Shown one piece after another: positions 14,283-14,805 of a stretch of 14,805 bases of DNA. The translations under genes were made by a program, and so were the position numbers. The number at the start of each line of letters is the position of its first letter. The first letter of the stretch is position 1. The stretch lies in the NCBI GenBank assembly GCA_027620105.1, contig JAQCIA010000013.1, positions 1-14,805 of the forward strand, written 5' to 3'. A model generated the notes under the pieces. The model ran no database searches. It was not told the origin of the DNA and saw only the letters and a program-made list of their open reading frames with translations. This DNA comes from Verrucomicrobiota bacterium (GTDB lineage Bacteria > Verrucomicrobiota > Kiritimatiellia > UBA8416 > JAIOPI01).

Positions 14283-14805
14283 ATGCAAGCGAGTGAACTG
14301 GCAACGTTGTTGGACCGGACGCTGAACGTCGCGGATTTTCAGGATGCATCGCACAACGGGTTGCAGGTGGCCTGTGTGGGCAAGGTGCGCCGGGTGGCGT
14401 GCGGGGTGGATGCGTCCATGGCATTCTTTGCGGACGCCGCCCGTGCGGGGGCGAACTTCCTGATCTGCCATCATGGGATCAGTTGGGGAGATTCGTTGAA
14501 GCGGATCACGGGCCTCAATCATCAGCGCATTGAATTTCTGCTGCGGAACGACATGGCGCTCTACGCGTGCCATTTGCCGCTCGATGCGCATCCACAATTG
14601 GGCAACAACGCGCAGATTTGCAAGGCGCTGGGGCTGTTGCAGTTGAAGCCCTTCGGTCTGTATCACGGCCAGAACATTGGTTTCTCGGGAAGTCTGCCGC
14701 GCGCGATGCCATATGCCGCGTTCCGGAAGCGGGTCATCAAGGCCATCGGCCCGCATGTGCGTGACATGGCGTTTGGCGCCAAGACTGTGCGCCGGGTGGC
14801 GGTGG
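14283..14805 (+). CDS. NIF3/YbgI-family dinuclear metal-centre protein, 3' partial
   Basis: Starts at ATG 14283 (MQASELATLLDRTLNV) and stays open to the window end, giving 174 residues of an expected ~250 or more. The DUF34/NIF3 marks are clear: ICHHG with metal ligands His63 and His64, and CHLPLDAHPQLGNN with Asp101, at the same positions as in E. coli YbgI. The remaining ligands (a C-terminal His and Glu) lie beyond the edge. The family forms toroidal hexamers with a two-metal site; a GTP cyclohydrolase-related or metal-insertion role has been proposed without consensus. Divergent from the uridine kinase gene across 112 nt. There is no ribosome site; a TATGAT hexamer ends 7 nt before the start. 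Confidence 0.93.
   Translation, partial: MQASELATLLDRTLNVADFQDASHNGLQVACVGKVRRVACGVDASMAFFADAARAGANFLICHHGISWGDSLKRITGLNHQRIEFLLRNDMALYACHLPLDAHPQLGNNAQICKALGLLQLKPFGLYHGQNIGFSGSLPRAMPYAAFRKRVIKAIGPHVRDMAFGAKTVRRVAV

Noticed and set aside
1..14805. tRNA, rRNA, CRISPR array, insertion sequence, prophage or defence genes
   Set aside because: I looked for these and saw no tRNA-like folds, spaced direct repeats, transposase motifs or phage-type proteins.

Overview
The window reads as ordinary chromosomal DNA of a GC-rich, Gram-negative (diderm) bacterium. LPS inner-core heptose genes show the outer membrane. Several protein styles suggest the PVC group, with Kiritimatiellota or Lentisphaerota as a guess: a single-chain PurL, a bifunctional-nuclease domain with a UVR tail, a GYF-domain membrane protein beside an acidic zinc-ribbon protein, and a uridine kinase fused to a ThrRS-like N-terminus. 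The phylum is an inference from these features, not a measurement. I see no mobile element, rRNA, tRNA, CRISPR or phage gene, and no gene-free stretch over 300 bases.

Layout. (1) Bases 1-4327, plus strand: the 3' part of a DUF151/UVR gene, then purL, tightly linked. (2) Bases 7494-4266, minus strand: a four-gene operon of stand-alone AICAR transformylase, heptose-1-P adenylyltransferase (rfaE2/hldC), ADP-heptose epimerase (rfaD/hldD) and a small lipoprotein with an ExbD/TolR-like domain. The genes are joined by a 15-nt gap, a TAATG overlap and an ATGA overlap, and a good promoter lies at 7570-7597. (3) Bases 7677-8402, plus strand: a PAS protein with a kinase-less, degenerate histidine-phosphotransfer region. 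(4) Bases 9607-8454, minus strand: a GYF/membrane protein and a twin zinc-ribbon protein. (5) Bases 12429-9723, minus strand: fhs then folD, with a promoter at 12465-12493. (6) Bases 14170-12506, minus strand: the ThrRS-like/uridine kinase fusion. (7) From 14283 to the window end, plus strand: a NIF3/YbgI-family gene that continues past the edge.

How it works together. Fhs charges tetrahydrofolate with formate to give 10-formyl-THF, FolD interconverts it with methylene-THF, and the AICAR transformylase spends 10-formyl-THF on a late purine step. PurL supplies an earlier purine step and the uridine kinase salvages pyrimidines. Much of the window is therefore one-carbon and nucleotide metabolism, with a heptose/LPS module placed behind the purine gene. 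No wholly new multi-gene system is evident. The most unusual items are the AICAR transformylase without a cyclohydrolase domain, the ExbD-like lipoprotein, the PAS protein with HH in place of HE and no ATPase domain, and three genes lacking a Shine-Dalgarno whose -10-like hexamers lie 6-7 nt before ATG (possible leaderless mRNAs).
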